Below the pieces are notes generated by a model, which had not been told where the DNA came from, searched no databases, and was given only the letters and a program-made list of their open reading frames with translations. The translations under genes and the position numbers were made by a program. Of a stretch of 64,000 nucleotides of DNA, positions 19,728-31,164 are shown piece by piece; position 1 is the stretch's first letter, and each line of letters starts with the position of its first letter. The stretch comes from Tetraselmis striata (Eukaryota; Chlorophyta; Chlorodendrophyceae; Chlorodendrales; Chlorodendraceae). Where the stretch lies: contig VCJN01003259.1 in NCBI GenBank assembly GCA_006384855.1, forward strand, positions 372,001 to 436,000. Direction: 5' to 3'.

Positions 19728-21422
19728 TCACGAAGGGGGCACCGGGAAGGCCACCGCTGCGGAATTTTGCTGCACTTGAAAGTGGCGAAGGGGCGCGATG
19801 TGACCGAAGAAGAACCACGCGCCATGTGATGAGGGGATTACGTTAGGGTCGATGTAGTCTAGAATGACGTCGGAGATCGTGGCCCATCCGCCTTGGTGGT
19901 GAATGTGGGACAGAGGAACTCCGATGGCGTTAGCAGCAAAGATTGCACCCTTGCAAAGGCTGTGTGAGCTCCAAGAAGTGCTGGCGGGGGAGGGGCAGCA
20001 CCGACGAGACGAACGGCCGTAGAGAGCCAATCCGACATTGTAGTGGCAGTCCAAGATTTGGACCGCTCGCCCGGGGCCACCGCCTAGAAGTTTGTCTTGC
20101 CCAAGGCAACAGAAACCAGGGGGGCAGACTGTACGTTGTCGATGAAGTGGTGTGGGAGACGCGCGATGCGGGGGTCGTGCTCCGACACTATACGGAGGAT
20201 GAGCATACGTAGGTCGTCGGGGCCGCGCCGTCCGGCACGCCCTTCATGATCTCTCGGCACACTTGCATAGTGATGTTGTAGGCGTCGACATACACGTCCC
20301 ACACTTCGCAGGACACGCCAATGAGTCCCGTGGCAAAGAACATGAAGTTTATAACCGAAGCCACGACGAGGCTTGGAAGTCGTACCGGTGCTCGAGGTAG
20401 GGGATGAGAGCGGACATAATCAAGTAACCAACTCGGCCCGCTCGACGAAGCGGAAATCGCATGCAACGGGACTCGGAAAGAGGCAACTTCCATGAGGCGT
20501 TGCCTGAGCCGCAGGCCACGAAGCGCGGCGGTGAGGTGCGGGTTGTCCAAAGCGGTGGGGTCGATATTGTGCAGCTCGACGAAGGTGTTGATTGCTGACA
20601 TGGCTGCAACGACTTAGCCCCAATGTGTCCCCGTTCATCAATCCAAGCGACATATCGGACGACAGTGGGAGTGGTCGCCTATAGCGGGATGATGTTCTCG
20701 GAGTCGTTGCAAATCTCTGCGAACTGAGACAACTTGCCGGCGTAGCTCCAAAGTGTCCGGGCGGTGAGGGGGCTGGAGAGTCGGTCGATGGGTCGAGGGC
20801 CCGATATCCCATCTCGTATGAACCGAACGCTTCTAGCAGACGGGACCGGAGTAAAATAGCCCATGGGGCGACAACTTCGGGCTCGTCAAGCACGTTAGTA
20901 CGACGCTTGGCCGACGGAGTATCAAGGGGCCGGTTCATTTCAGCAAAGTACTCGGCCGCGGCGGTTAGGTTGCCGGCGGTTGGCCGGTAATTGCTGGACG
21001 GGTTAGTCAGGGAACCATTACGGGTTTGTGGAACCAGATTTAGGTAGGAGGGCCGCCCCGCGCGCCGGTTGCGCTCGTTGCCTCTGTCCCGCGGGTAACG
21101 TACACGCGCGAAAGATGGTCGTTGCTAACCACGTGTATCACGTAGTGTAACAACCGACGGACGCAATGATGATATGGTGCGGATGCTGGCGGATTGTTCA
21201 GCCGCCATGTGTAGGTTTGCGGATGGTTGAGCCGCACTTGGTTGTAGCTGGAAGAAGCGCCGCGCCGAAGAAGGTCTGAATGAAGTCTGTTGAGTGGGGG
21301 TCCGGTCCGGACACAGGGCGCTCATCCCGTCCTTGAGCTGCCAGGGTTTGTTGTGCAGCGGTCGCCAAAACGTGGCCTCGCAATGCGCTAGCAGCTCCGA
21401 CGAAAGGCGCCCACGCCGTCAC
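19728..21422 (-). pseudogene. Tyrosine recombinase pseudogene (copy 2)
   Basis: Pieces match the intact recombinase at 33292-34917: SHIHHQGGWATISDVILDYI with the catalytic Tyr, HGAWFFFGHIAPLRHFQVQQ at the C terminus, MFFATGLIGVSCEVWDVYVD around box I, and the N-terminal MRLNHPQTYTWRLNNP region. Box I reads A-T-G-L where the intact copy has A-R-G-L, so the first catalytic Arg is lost. Many stops and frame changes. Confidence 0.75.
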
Positions 21423-21484
21423 TCGTGCTCACTTTCGCGGCCACGCACGCCACAAACGCCGCCAGGTCCATGTCCTCGTCTGCG

Positions 21485-22222
21485 TCATGCGAGCGTCGCC
21501 GCCACCCGAGCAGTAGCGGTAGCTTTCGCGTTTTTGGCGATCGTCGCATCGAAGACACGACGCTCGCAGTCCTCCATCGGGTCCCCGAAAATCGCAGTGC
21601 CTAAATGCTCGGGTGCACGTTGAAAATGTTGAGCTCGCAGTACGTCCGGCACACCTTGGTCACCGTGCACACGCATGATCTCTTTAAGCCTCCGCATGAA
21701 GACTAGACGAAAACGAAACTCTTTGTCGATGCCCTCGGCGTGATTCCGGGTGCGCGCGAGGTATGGGGTGATTAGCAGCAGAGACGTAGGGTAGCAGCTC
21801 GTCGAGGGCCACCCGGCCACGAGAAGAGCAACTATGTGGGCCCCAAAGCACGTCATCCAAATAAGGTACTCCTCCGGGGTTGGCCGGTCAACCTGCTTGA
21901 GGAAGTCGTTCGTCATGTCGGTACTCAAAGGGAAAAGCCCGTGGACTCGTCTGACCGGTCGAACGGCCTCATGACAAGACTCTGCTCGATGCAGTAGCTC
22001 TCGCACCGCGAGATAGTCGTCCTCGTCACTCACGGATTTTGCTCCGACGCGGCCGCTCTGGGCTAACTCTAGCAAGTTGGGGCGCACTGCGGCTCCCCCG
22101 CCGCTACATGTCGGCTGTCCCGCAACGCACTGCCGGCGGGAACCAGCGCCATGTGCTCCATCTCCATCAGCAACACGTCCACGAGCCGTCAATTGGGCCA
22201 ACGCCGATGTGAGCTCGCGCAC
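21485..22222 (-). CDS. Gag-like ORF of tyrosine-recombinase element (copy 2)
   Basis: A 245-codon frame aligns with the split frames of copies 1 and 3 and is the only copy open across the middle (NHAEGIDKEFRFRLVFMRRL, then KEIMRVHGDQGVPDVLRAQH). It continues into an Ala/Lys-rich tail (ERRVFDATIAKNAKATATAR). In copy 3 the corresponding tail ends in an Arg-Gly repeat, which suggests nucleic-acid binding. Its place before the recombinase is that of ORF1 (gag) in DIRS-like elements; the gag identity is inferred. The true start may lie slightly upstream of the first Met because the N-terminus differs between copies. Confidence 0.6.
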   Translation of the reverse strand: MRELTSALAQLTARGRVADGDGAHGAGSRRQCVAGQPTCSGGGAAVRPNLLELAQSGRVGAKSVSDEDDYLAVRELLHRAESCHEAVRPVRRVHGLFPLSTDMTNDFLKQVDRPTPEEYLIWMTCFGAHIVALLVAGWPSTSCYPTSLLLITPYLARTRNHAEGIDKEFRFRLVFMRRLKEIMRVHGDQGVPDVLRAQHFQRAPEHLGTAIFGDPMEDCERRVFDATIAKNAKATATARVAATLA

Positions 22223-22668
22223 CCATGTAGACTAGGCAATTGGGCATGCACGTCTACTTGTAGCGATCGGAGCGTCGGCTCGGCGACGAGTTATTCTTCT
22301 CCATTTGGAATGGTGACGCACGGACGTACGGATGAGAATTTCACACACGGATGGTGAGCAACATGTGACCTTCCTCGCAACATGTTACGAGACAGTTAAT
22401 TGCTGCGTGTAACACAGCGAAACTAGAAGATGGCAGGCTCAGCTTTTACTGTTGCTTTTATGTCTACTCGTGCCGCACCAAAAGGGGGCGCAACGGCGGG
22501 TGAACTAGTAACCCGTACCACCTAGCAGCAACGGTATCCGGAAAAGCAGTTAGGATAGGAAACCCCATAAATTAGTTTAGATCGGCTTGCTCACGAGTAT
22601 CGTCGGCACGGCATTTTTTAGTTCCAGCCCGTCGCGAGCATGATACAATCCTTCTCGTATTTTTTACA

Positions 22669-23049
22669 TCAAGGCTTTGACATATACGCACTACAAGCAT
22701 AACTAACAACAACTAGATAGGTCATAGCAACACATGCCAACGAGCGACGCGACGCAGGCGCAGGATGGAGCACCATCACGTGCCGCGACCCCGCCAAGAA
22801 CGTTGTCTGCATGTGCCATGATGATGAGCAAGCAAGGAGAAACGGCGGCGCCATGCAAACAAGAGCTGGCCGATTTTTTTGCCTGTGTGTGTGTGTGTGG
22901 CTAACTTTCGTGAGCTCCACCAAGAAGGCCTCAGCGTGCGGGGCCAGCGAGCCGAACTCGGAAACGGCGAAAGGAAGCATGCCGGCGGCGTTTCGGACAC
23001 CCTCGTCATACTTCTGGATTTTGTGGCGCTCTGCAGATAATACAATCAT
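22669..23049 (-). pseudogene. Reverse transcriptase C-terminal tail fragment
   Basis: The minus-strand frame opens with SAERHKIQKYDEGVRNAAGM, then LPFAVSEFGSLAPHAEAFLV. This K-Y-x(5)-A/G..PF..E.FG.L...A pattern is the helical tail following the RT domain in many non-LTR and related elements. The remainder (ASRRSLACVAMTYL) fits as well. No palm motifs are present, so only the 3' end of an element remains. Family is inferred from the pattern. Confidence 0.4.
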
Positions 23050-24498
23050 GTTATATGTATATGATTGTCACACAATCCTTGTAATTCCCTATTGTAAGAC
23101 CGGAGCCCAAGATTTTTTATCGAAACTCCAAATTCTGTCTCCATGGTTCCATGACCCAGGTCGCTAATCCTTAAATGCGTTCAGGGCGCCCATCAAGTTT
23201 CGGCCAGCCTATTGCTTGTTTCAATCCGGAGCTATAACGCCCCGCATTTAATTTTGAAGTTCGGCCTAACAAACTATAAGGATTACCTGCCATGAAATCA
23301 TCACTGCAAATGCGCATGAGTGAAATAAAGTGAAAGGATCCGCCCACGCTGTAGTGCTACAGTAATAGTAGTACGGGAGTTCAACCTACTAAATACCCAG
23401 TATACGCTTTTCCGTGTGATTTCCTGATCGCCTTATCCAGGTATGTCATGTAAATATAATTCCATAATACTGCGCTTTTTAACTTGAGAATAACTACAAC
23501 ACGAAGAGTAGCATCTTAAAACCCTACAATAATACGGTCGCTAGGTCTTACCCCGCTGGTCGCTACAAGTATAATATCTGCCAATCCCTGTCGATATCCG
23601 GTCGAGCCAGGTCAATCAATACCCGGTCGCTGCTTGTAATCCTTAATATCTGTCATCATATCTGGCGTAAGATTATTTCTACGAGCGAGTATATGTATGT
23701 GAGGGAATGTGCGCTGGTGGTGGCTATTCCGCTATGGTGGTGGTCGAGTATAATCTGATTACAGGCCGACAGGCGCCGTGCCTGATATATCAGGCGGCGC
23801 GATGTGGCCGACAGGGCGCGGGCGCAGCCCGTCATCTGACGGGCGCGCGCTACGCGCCTAATGTGCTATGATGATTAGGGCTAGTGAGGGTATAGGATAT
23901 ATCCTCACAATGTATCAGTACCTGTACGGTATGGGTACCGTTAGCGTTATCTGGCGCGTGTTGTTTTACTGCTGACGATGGCCAGTGAGTATGATGTTGA
24001 TGTCCTGTTTTATAGGACCCAAATCTGCTGGCTAAAATGGGAGGGGGCGGGCCGGGAATGGCTGCGGTAATGCCAACATGTTGTAGCTACAGCAGCCCAC
24101 AAAAGTCTGCATGTTTTTATGGGTAAGATTTGGGTTTGGTCGCTTCTAGTCTGTAAACCCACGCATAGTCTACGCCGTTGCAGCCATTGCGAGGATAACC
24201 ATAAAAGAGCGTGCACATGGTGTGCTAGGGCCAATGCGACGTCTCGCGTGGACATAAACATTTGGACATAAAACAAAGACATTTGGACATTTGGACATTT
24301 CCGACATTTGGACATATATATGGAACCGTGTTTTTCTCCCATGGTCGCCGAGATACATGTGCTGGCCACCTACCCCATGCCGCGCGGCACATGGTTTGGA
24401 GTCTATATGGTCAGCTAGCGGGCTGCATGCAACATTCGCAAACGGGTTGATCGCCCTACAAGAAGCAGTAAGATTGCAATCACGTTTTAATCCATAGA
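23050..24498. other. No gene recognised
   Basis: Mixed AT-rich DNA. A GC hairpin (CCCGTCATCTGACGGG) lies near 23827-23842. An ACATTTGG-like short tandem repeat (about five copies) lies at about 24257-24312. No protein-like frame was identified. Confidence 0.5.
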
Positions 24499-24605
24499 AT
24501 TTCGGCCTTTAATCAGATTGGGCTGAAAATTAGTGCGATGGAAAGCCCAAGACCTGCGCTTTCCAATGCGCAGATTTTCAGCCCGATCTGATAAAACGCC
24601 GAAAT
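24499..24605. repeat. Foldback MITE, about 107 bp
   Basis: The two halves are inverted copies: ATTTCGGCCTTTAATCAG.. at the left pairs with ..CTGATAAAACGCCGAAAT at the right, roughly 50-base arms with few mismatches. No coding. Confidence 0.85.
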
Positions 24606-26179
24606 GTTATGGCCTTTCAAAGTTACCCCCATGTTCTGCTATCCCAACCAGCCCACTCACTGTGGGTGGGGGCGCATGATCGGGGCATGTAATGTAACCT
24701 TCCACGAAAGCTCCCAGGCGCGAGGACCCCTTGGATAGGTCTCCACGTCGCGCGGACCCCGTCATCATTTTGGCTTTTCTCCTTGGATGATGGGTGACAT
24801 GTGTGACAATATGCGCGCATACTTGTGCAGCAGTGGCGACATTGTTGTCGAGGGGGGCAGCCCGCGTTTAGCCTACGGTGCGGGCGGTATAAGTATGCAC
24901 TTATGGAATCGAAGGCACTTTATGTGTGCTATTTTCACCCAGCGAGGCGCGGCCAATAACGGGGCTTATCTTGCAGCTTGAAATTTGTGGGATGATTGGC
25001 CCCATCACGACGACGGGATTACTGGCACACTCTCATGGAAATGCCATGCATTGCATCGGTAGCGTGCATGGATTGGGCTCAATCTCGGTCGTCTTACAGC
25101 GCACGAATACGTCCACCCACCACCGGCAGCGCGCGGGCATGTGCGAAGGATGGTAGCTACGCCGCCAACAAGTTGCCCCCTATTCATCGCCCGTTTTTTT
25201 CTGTGGTTTTAGCCATGTGCCAAGCAATGCCATTGCCGAAGAACAACTCTAAAAGTGCGATAACCGGGAGAAACCGCTGCCTCCTTGGCGCAGGAGGCTT
25301 GCATACACTGGTTTGCAAGGCTCCGTGGTCCCGTGGCCCCATGGCTTGGGCACCGAGGCGAGGGTACGAGGGGATTTCTACGTGCAAAGACTTATGTGGA
25401 CTGGTGTAGTATATCATCAGTACTACTTCCCGGCCGTAACCGTCTCACGCACAGTCGCAGTGCTGCACGCGTCAACGGTTGCGGCGGCGCTATTACGGGG
25501 CGTATGTTGTTGCACTGTCACTTCAATACCGCCACCCACACACCCGGTGCCTTGCGCTAGCCCGGTCACCGACCTGCCTCGGCTAGACAGCTGGCGAACG
25601 CCGGCAAGATGGCGGATATGTCGATGGAATCCATGACATGGTGGGCGTGACCCGGGCCGGCAAGCCGATGGGCGCGGCAAGCCCCGGCTATGTCCACGAG
25701 GTGAGGAGTGGCTGTGGGGCTACACGTGTTACGAGCTGCTATAGGGTATGAGGCGGATGAGCTAGACCCGCTAGTTTTGTTCGAACTAGTAGACTCCGGG
25801 ACGATAGATGGTGAGAGTTGAGCTCAAGGACTATCGGACGGGGTCTTGGCGTAATAGATAGGCGGTGGTGTATGGGCAGCCTAAGAGCGAACCGCATGTT
25901 CGAGCCAGTCGTCCACCAGCCAAACGATCAGCGCCCATCCAACAACCACCTGCCAGCAAACATATGTGATTGGTTGTGAAATGCCATTTTTATGATGTGG
26001 TATGTGCTCTATAATGTTGCTCCCAATTGTAGTGTACATGCCCACCCTCATGATGCACAGGTCCATGATGCTGCACATTATGGGAGCCATTGTGCCCCCC
26101 CCCCCCCCCCCCCCCCTTGATAGTGCTAAGAGCTGTACTTAACACATACTATATTCGGCATCTACAAAACTCTTCACGT
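24606..26179. other. No gene recognised
   Basis: Several overlapping open frames on both strands lie at 24900-25680 without recognisable domains. A C run of about 21 lies at 26096-26116. Confidence 0.4.
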
Positions 26180-26395
26180 TACGACGGTGATACCCCGACC
26201 GCGGGCACTCCACCAAGATATGTTCTCTTGTCTCAGATTAAATTCCGCCACATGCAGGACAGTGTTAAAGGAACCGCTCATGCAGGGCATGAATCCGGGC
26301 CAATCGCCGCGGCGGGCAGTGGGAAACTCTCTGGTGCGGAATTGTACCATAATTCGTAGCCCGGCCTTCGCGACGACTACTCGTATGTAAGGATT
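26180..26395 (+). repeat. Dispersed repeat, copy 1 of 2
   Basis: Aligns with 56702-56920 in the same orientation over about 215 bases (shared blocks such as GCGGGCACTCCACCAA and GGCATGAATCCGGGC). No coding capacity is conserved between copies. Confidence 0.8.
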
Positions 26396-26863
26396 ACACC
26401 TTCGCTGGCAATAGTACCTGGCCAATACCTGGCGACCTTATTCTGATGTAATTCACAAGCACCAATAGTCGCTACCGCGCCCGCTCCCCTCGCTCACCTG
26501 TAAATAAGGATTGCTACTGCCTACTTCTGCCAAAAAACGCCTTCTGATGAAAAATGAGGCGCGCTAAACCGTGGGTAAGCCGCCGCCATATCGTCAGGTG
26601 CTTTTCCCTCTACTACGGTCAAAAGTAATGAACGAGTGTTTAACTACAACAGCCGAACTTGAAATCAGTCCCCCACGCGGTACGACGAGCCGTTCGGTAC
26701 CGGGTATGTAAAAAACAAAGCAAAGCATGAGTGTCACTTTCGGGCTGCGGCCTGGGCGAAGTAAGCGACGCTCTTAGTACGCGCCCACGGCCTTGCGCAG
26801 GTTTCGATTCATCGTCGGCACATTTCATCGGAGTGAGGGGGGCCGCCGCGCGCGAACCACTTA

Positions 26864-27709
26864 GGTCACTTACGCAATTTTGGTATTTGAGGCCAGAAAA
26901 TACCAAAATACTCATACCCCTTGACGGAATTGGCGGCACAGTATTTTAGTATTTCTTGCTGGCAGATTTGAATAACCCGCTCGCCCGCCCGACCCGATGC
27001 CCACCCCACACGATGTTCCGTTGGTCGGCTCCCGGCCAGTCCACCTCGTGTGGCCGCGGCCGCCTTCGGGCTATCATAGCGATTGGTCTCTCGAGTCGAT
27101 TGCCACGATGTATGCTCTCTTCGCCCCCCCCCCCTCTTCTCTAAGACGAGCACGCCGTTTCTCGCCGCAGTCGTTCGTATGAAGCAGGGGCGCCGTATCC
27201 GGGACACACAGTCGGACGCCAGCCTTTCCTTTCGGCTGCTCGAACAGGCCGCACGCCAGCGTCGCTCAGCCTCGGCAAAAAAGCAAGCGAGGTATTATGA
27301 AACGGATGGAAGAGGGGGAGGCTTAGCGCAGTGGGAAGGTGTCACTCACGGGGTGGCAGGCGTTATGCTGACGTTTGAGGAGGAGATATGTAGCAGCCGC
27401 AGCCCGCCGGGTGGTGATTCGGCCGACCCGCGCCCCGGATGCTGCCCGTCAGGTGGGGGTCCATCCGAACCGGCAGTCAAGCAATTATGTACAGTGGGCC
27501 AAACAAACTAAAATACTTCCTCGGGTGGCGGAGAGGAAGTATTTTGATGAAGATAGCCCCCCCCCCCCCCCCCCCCCCCCGTGCCGCCGAGCGAGGCAAG
27601 GGCGTACCTTGAAATACTAAAATACTCGTAACAATGTAATCGCGTCAGGGTCGACGGGAAAATGCCAAAATACTAAACTACTCGATCGGTCGTTATTGCG
27701 TAAGTGGCC
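26864..27709. mobile_element. PIF/Harbinger-like non-autonomous element
   Basis: The termini are GGTCACTTACGCAAT (26864-26878) and its inverse of GGCCACTTACGCAAT (27695-27709), 14 of 15 matching. They are flanked by TTA on both sides (26861-26863 and 27710-27712), the 3-bp T-W-A duplication of Harbinger elements. The related copy at 30540-31160 lacks this segment and so shows the empty site. AGTATTTTAGTATTT-like motifs recur near both ends and internally. A plus-strand frame (27178-27511) and a C run of 21 lie inside; 846 bp is too short for a full transposase. Confidence 0.8.
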
Positions 27710-27999
27710 TTAGCGCGGACTGGGCGGGCGCGGGCGCCGGTGCGACAAAGTACTGCGCACGCAGTCTACAGCCACACAATGATAGCGACATTACATACTG
27801 CGCACGTATACTGCGATTTTTGCGCATTTTCCGGCTAACCGGCAATTTCCGTTTTTTCCGGGGCGCACTAGCCGGCGGGTGTCGCTGATTTTTGAAGCGC
27901 TACGCCAAGCGCGGCCATGGGCTCGCGATGCGAGATAGCCGCAACATGTCTCCGCATGATTTCAGAGTAGGGCATAGAAATACCCTATCTAACCCTAGA

Positions 28000-28650
28000 T
28001 CTAAAAATTGAAATTGAAATTCAAGTACAACATGCTAAGCCGCTGCTCTCCGCTGCCCGGACCGGGTTGTTCTCAGGGCATGCCATCTTTAACCATAGTA
28101 GGCGGGACACAAATGTGTATTATAGCTCCGGCTACCGGCCTTCCTCTTAGGTAACATTCCCGCCTCCTTCCGTTGCAGCCCTGGGCTGCCCCACATGTCT
28201 ACTATCACCGGCTTCGCGGCTTCTCCGTCTTCCGCTTCCCGTTCGGCATAGAGCCCTAGACAGCCCGCTGGTTGTTGGTCCGCGCTAGCAAGTCGTAGTA
28301 TCAACCCGCTGCACAGGTAAGCGTCGGGCTAGGACGGTGCCATGTTACCGTCCATCCGAATAAGGCACAGGTGTCCCGCAGAGGAGACCTAGTTGGACTA
28401 AGGCAGCTAGAGCGTCCCGCCCGCTCTAGGTATCGTGTGGAGGTTCCCATCCCGAAGCGGGCGCCATCGCGGCCGTTGTTAGATGGGGGAGTTGTTAGTT
28501 GGGGGTGTGGTGCTTGTGTCGGTGTCAGCGAGCAGAGAGCACGGATTGCTCGACGAGTGGTGGTTGCAAGTGGGGGTAGGCGGGCATGTTCTCGCGGGTG
28601 CAAGAGGCCCGAGAGGGCGGTTCTGTCGGCGTTGGGGGTTGGTAGTAGCT
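28000..28650 (-). mobile_element. 651-bp insertion with 8-bp target duplication, possible truncated retrocopy
   Basis: The segment is missing from the sister copy, where ACCCTAGA continues directly into TGTACACCGC. Here ACCCTAGA (27992-27999) and ACCCTAAA (28651-28658) flank it, an imperfect 8-bp duplication. It has no inverted termini. Minus-strand frames (28301-28603, 28089-28304) look protein-like, and that strand ends in TTTCAATTTCAATTTTT. This would suit a 5'-truncated non-LTR copy, but no RT motif is present. Confidence 0.5.
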
Positions 28651-29039
28651 ACCCTAAATGTACACCGCAGCATACATGCGATGTAACGCATTTGCATCTG
28701 GCAAGACGTAGCATTTCAGGACCAATGCTAGATGTAAATGAGTATATATATGTCAACCATACGCCATCGCATTAATTGTACGACTACTAGGGGCGGCTAG
28801 CTCGAGGGAAGATGAGGATATATGCCCACACGGCGGCAATTTGTTTGGCGACATGTGGCGTGCAGCCTGCGCACGGATTCAGACCCACCCGTTCATTACT
28901 TTTGACACTTGTAGTGGGATGGAAAAAATAGTACGCATATTTGGTATTACTGTCGATTTTGTAGGCGAGCGTTTTTTAGTTTACAACCTTAATTTTGGGG
29001 TGTATATGTTTCGCTCTATGTGTCCTCCTCCCGCGCTCA

Positions 29040-30277
29040 AAGCCTTTCCTAGCCGGTTAGGCATTGAGGCGCACAGTTGTTTATTGCATTGTTTTATTGA
29101 TATATTGCCCCATTACTTGCGATGAGGTGTATTTAAAGCTGGGGAAGCTTTTGAATATCATTCCCCGCAGCCGGTCCTCAACTATTTTCCACTTGTTTTT
29201 TGATTCAAATCTGGGGAGCACGGAGTAGGTGCACGCACCACTGTGATGTGCGGGGATTTTTGCCGTGTCAACTGTGTTATTTTTGCCCTATATGCGGAGA
29301 GGCGCTGTCTTCATAGAGCGTGAGCGGCTGCCCGCCAAAGACCTTCGGGAACGAATAGACTAGCAATCACCTTGCAGTATTTTTTCGCACCCACACCTTT
29401 TGTCTTGTATTCCTTGCGCCATGTGGTTCCCGTGACCTCATACAAGCTAGACACGCCAGTTGATGCCAAGGCGTTGTACATGTGTGCTTGGTTTGGATGC
29501 CTGACTACCTCTCGCTTCATTGGTTTGCCGCGGCGTTGTCATCTCTGTCCCCCCGAGAGCTTTTGCTGCCGAAATATCTTATTTTTAGGGTTTAATGCTG
29601 GATAGAATATGTGAACACCCAATTTTGTATGTCTGACTTTTTGTTCCCTTTTACCCATACCACTCGTTGATGCTAGTGACTATCAGTGAGTCGTTGCCTC
29701 TTATCCATTGGCGTGAACTGCAACCCCTTCGGCCGCCCTCGCTTCGAAGCGCGGCAAACAATGCTCGTGATGACCGTCTTTGAAATATGGTCACGCGCCC
29801 TCAGTCGGCAAGCGATAGTGGTGGCTCCTACGGCCTCCTTTCCCTCGGCCATTCGCCTCCCCGCCGCATGCTCTTGTTGCTGAGGACGTGCAGCCTCCCT
29901 TGCCGCGCACGGCTACCGAAGCATTCTCCCGTTTCAGCGCGCCGAGCCCACCGGCGGACGAAGTTATCGCTGCGGCCCATCGCCCGCTTCGTTGGTATTT
30001 CAGAAACATTTCCGCCATGCTTCCGCAACTTGATTGGCGCAGCCTCTCTATCCTGAAGCAACGTGCTTGTTGCCATGATCGCGAGAGTTGCGTCGACAAT
30101 TCTAGACGAGCGTGTCGGCTGGGTTTTTGCTGAGCGGTAGAGAGGCCTAAAGAGAGAAATGCCGGCTTGTGGCGCTGCGGGAGCCTTGTGATCTAGGAAG
30201 TCCGATGGGAATGCATATGCATCGGAATTTCCGAGGGTAGTGTCGGCAGAAAATTCGGCGTGTGTAGTGGCATACAT
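29040..30277 (-). pseudogene. Tc1/mariner-type transposase pseudogene
   Basis: Three successive minus-strand pieces fit a Tc1/mariner transposase. (1) At 29828-30277 a helix-turn-helix domain reads REAAPIKLRKHGGNVSEIPT, then DNFVRRWARRAETGECFGSR, like the paired-type DNA-binding domain. (2) At 29311-29520 the catalytic-domain stretch reads VVRHPNQAHMYNALASTGVS, then LYEVTGTTW, matching the usual K-H-P..V-x-G/A-x-I-S..G block. (3) Near 29200-29240 there is VVRAPTPCSPDLNQ, corresponding to the W-P..S-P-D-L-N-P motif around the second Asp. Stops and frameshifts separate the pieces. The first catalytic Asp is not recognisable and no terminal inverted repeats were found. Confidence 0.6.
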
Positions 30278-31164
30278 ACCTTCATGGATAAGTATGTATT
30301 ACGTCATACACTCGGCCCCGCGGATGCAGTGACAAATAGGCACTGCATAGTATGATTGTATTTACCACGGAATTCTAGGATTTCCGGCGCGCCCCTTTTA
30401 ATGTATAATAGAAATTCTGATAGCGCAATTCTATGGGGCGCCATCGATCGGCTCTATAACCCGCACTGAAGGAAATCAATGAACAACTACGCGGCCACTA
30501 GCGGGCGATCACGTAAGAGGTGAACATACCAAATACAACGGTTGTCAACAGTAGTGAACGGGCTTTTAACAACCGAACTCCAAATCGGTACCCCACGCGG
30601 TATGGCGAGCCGTTCGGTACCGGGCACATAGAACAACACAAAGCGCGACTGTCGCTTTCGGGCTGTGGCATGAGCGTTGAAGCGGCGCTCTTTGTACGCG
30701 CGCGCACGGCCGTGCGCGGGCCCGATTCGCCGTCGGCACATTTCCTCGTAGTGAGGCAGGCCGGCGAGCACGAACCACGGTGCGTGGTCTTAGCGCGGAC
30801 TAAGCGGGCGCGGGCGCGGGTGCGACTAAGTACCGCGCACACAGTTTACAGCCAAAATATCACTTTATGTACTGCACGCATATACTGCGATTTTTGCGCT
30901 TTTTCTGGCTAACCGGCAATGTCCGTTTTTTTCGGGGAGCACTAGCGCGGGCGGTTATCGCTGATTTTCGAAGCGCATACGCCAAGCGCGGCCATGGGCT
31001 CGCGACGCAAGATAGCCGCAACCTGACTTCGCATGTTGTCAGAGTATGGCATGAAAATACCCTATCCAACCCTAGATGTACACCGCATACATGCGATGTT
31101 ACGCATTTGCAGCTGGCAAGACGTAGCATTTCCACATCCCTAGAGGCATATATGTAAATGCGTA

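Larger units (their letters stand above)
19341..22583 (-). mobile_element. Tyrosine-recombinase element, copy 2 (decayed recombinase, open gag)
   Basis: It begins at the short repeat TTCAAAGTTGAGTCTGATT directly after copy 1. The 185-bp repeat follows (about 19455-19645), then the short repeat again (about 19648). The decayed recombinase occupies about 19730-21420, the gag-like ORF 21485-22222, and the second 185-bp repeat about 22405-22583. Confidence 0.8.
26608..28916. mobile_element. CACTA-like element family 2, copy 1, with two insertions
   Basis: The right end reads inward as CACTACAAGTGTCAAAAGTA and the left end as CTCTACTACGGTCAAAAGTA; both continue ATGAACGRGTG. They form an imperfect inverted repeat of about 31 bp with the CACTACAAG start typical of plant CACTA elements. 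The body aligns with a second copy at about 30530-32573. Relative to that copy it carries two insertions, 26864-27709 and 28000-28650. No matching 3-bp duplication was found at the ends. Confidence 0.7.
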
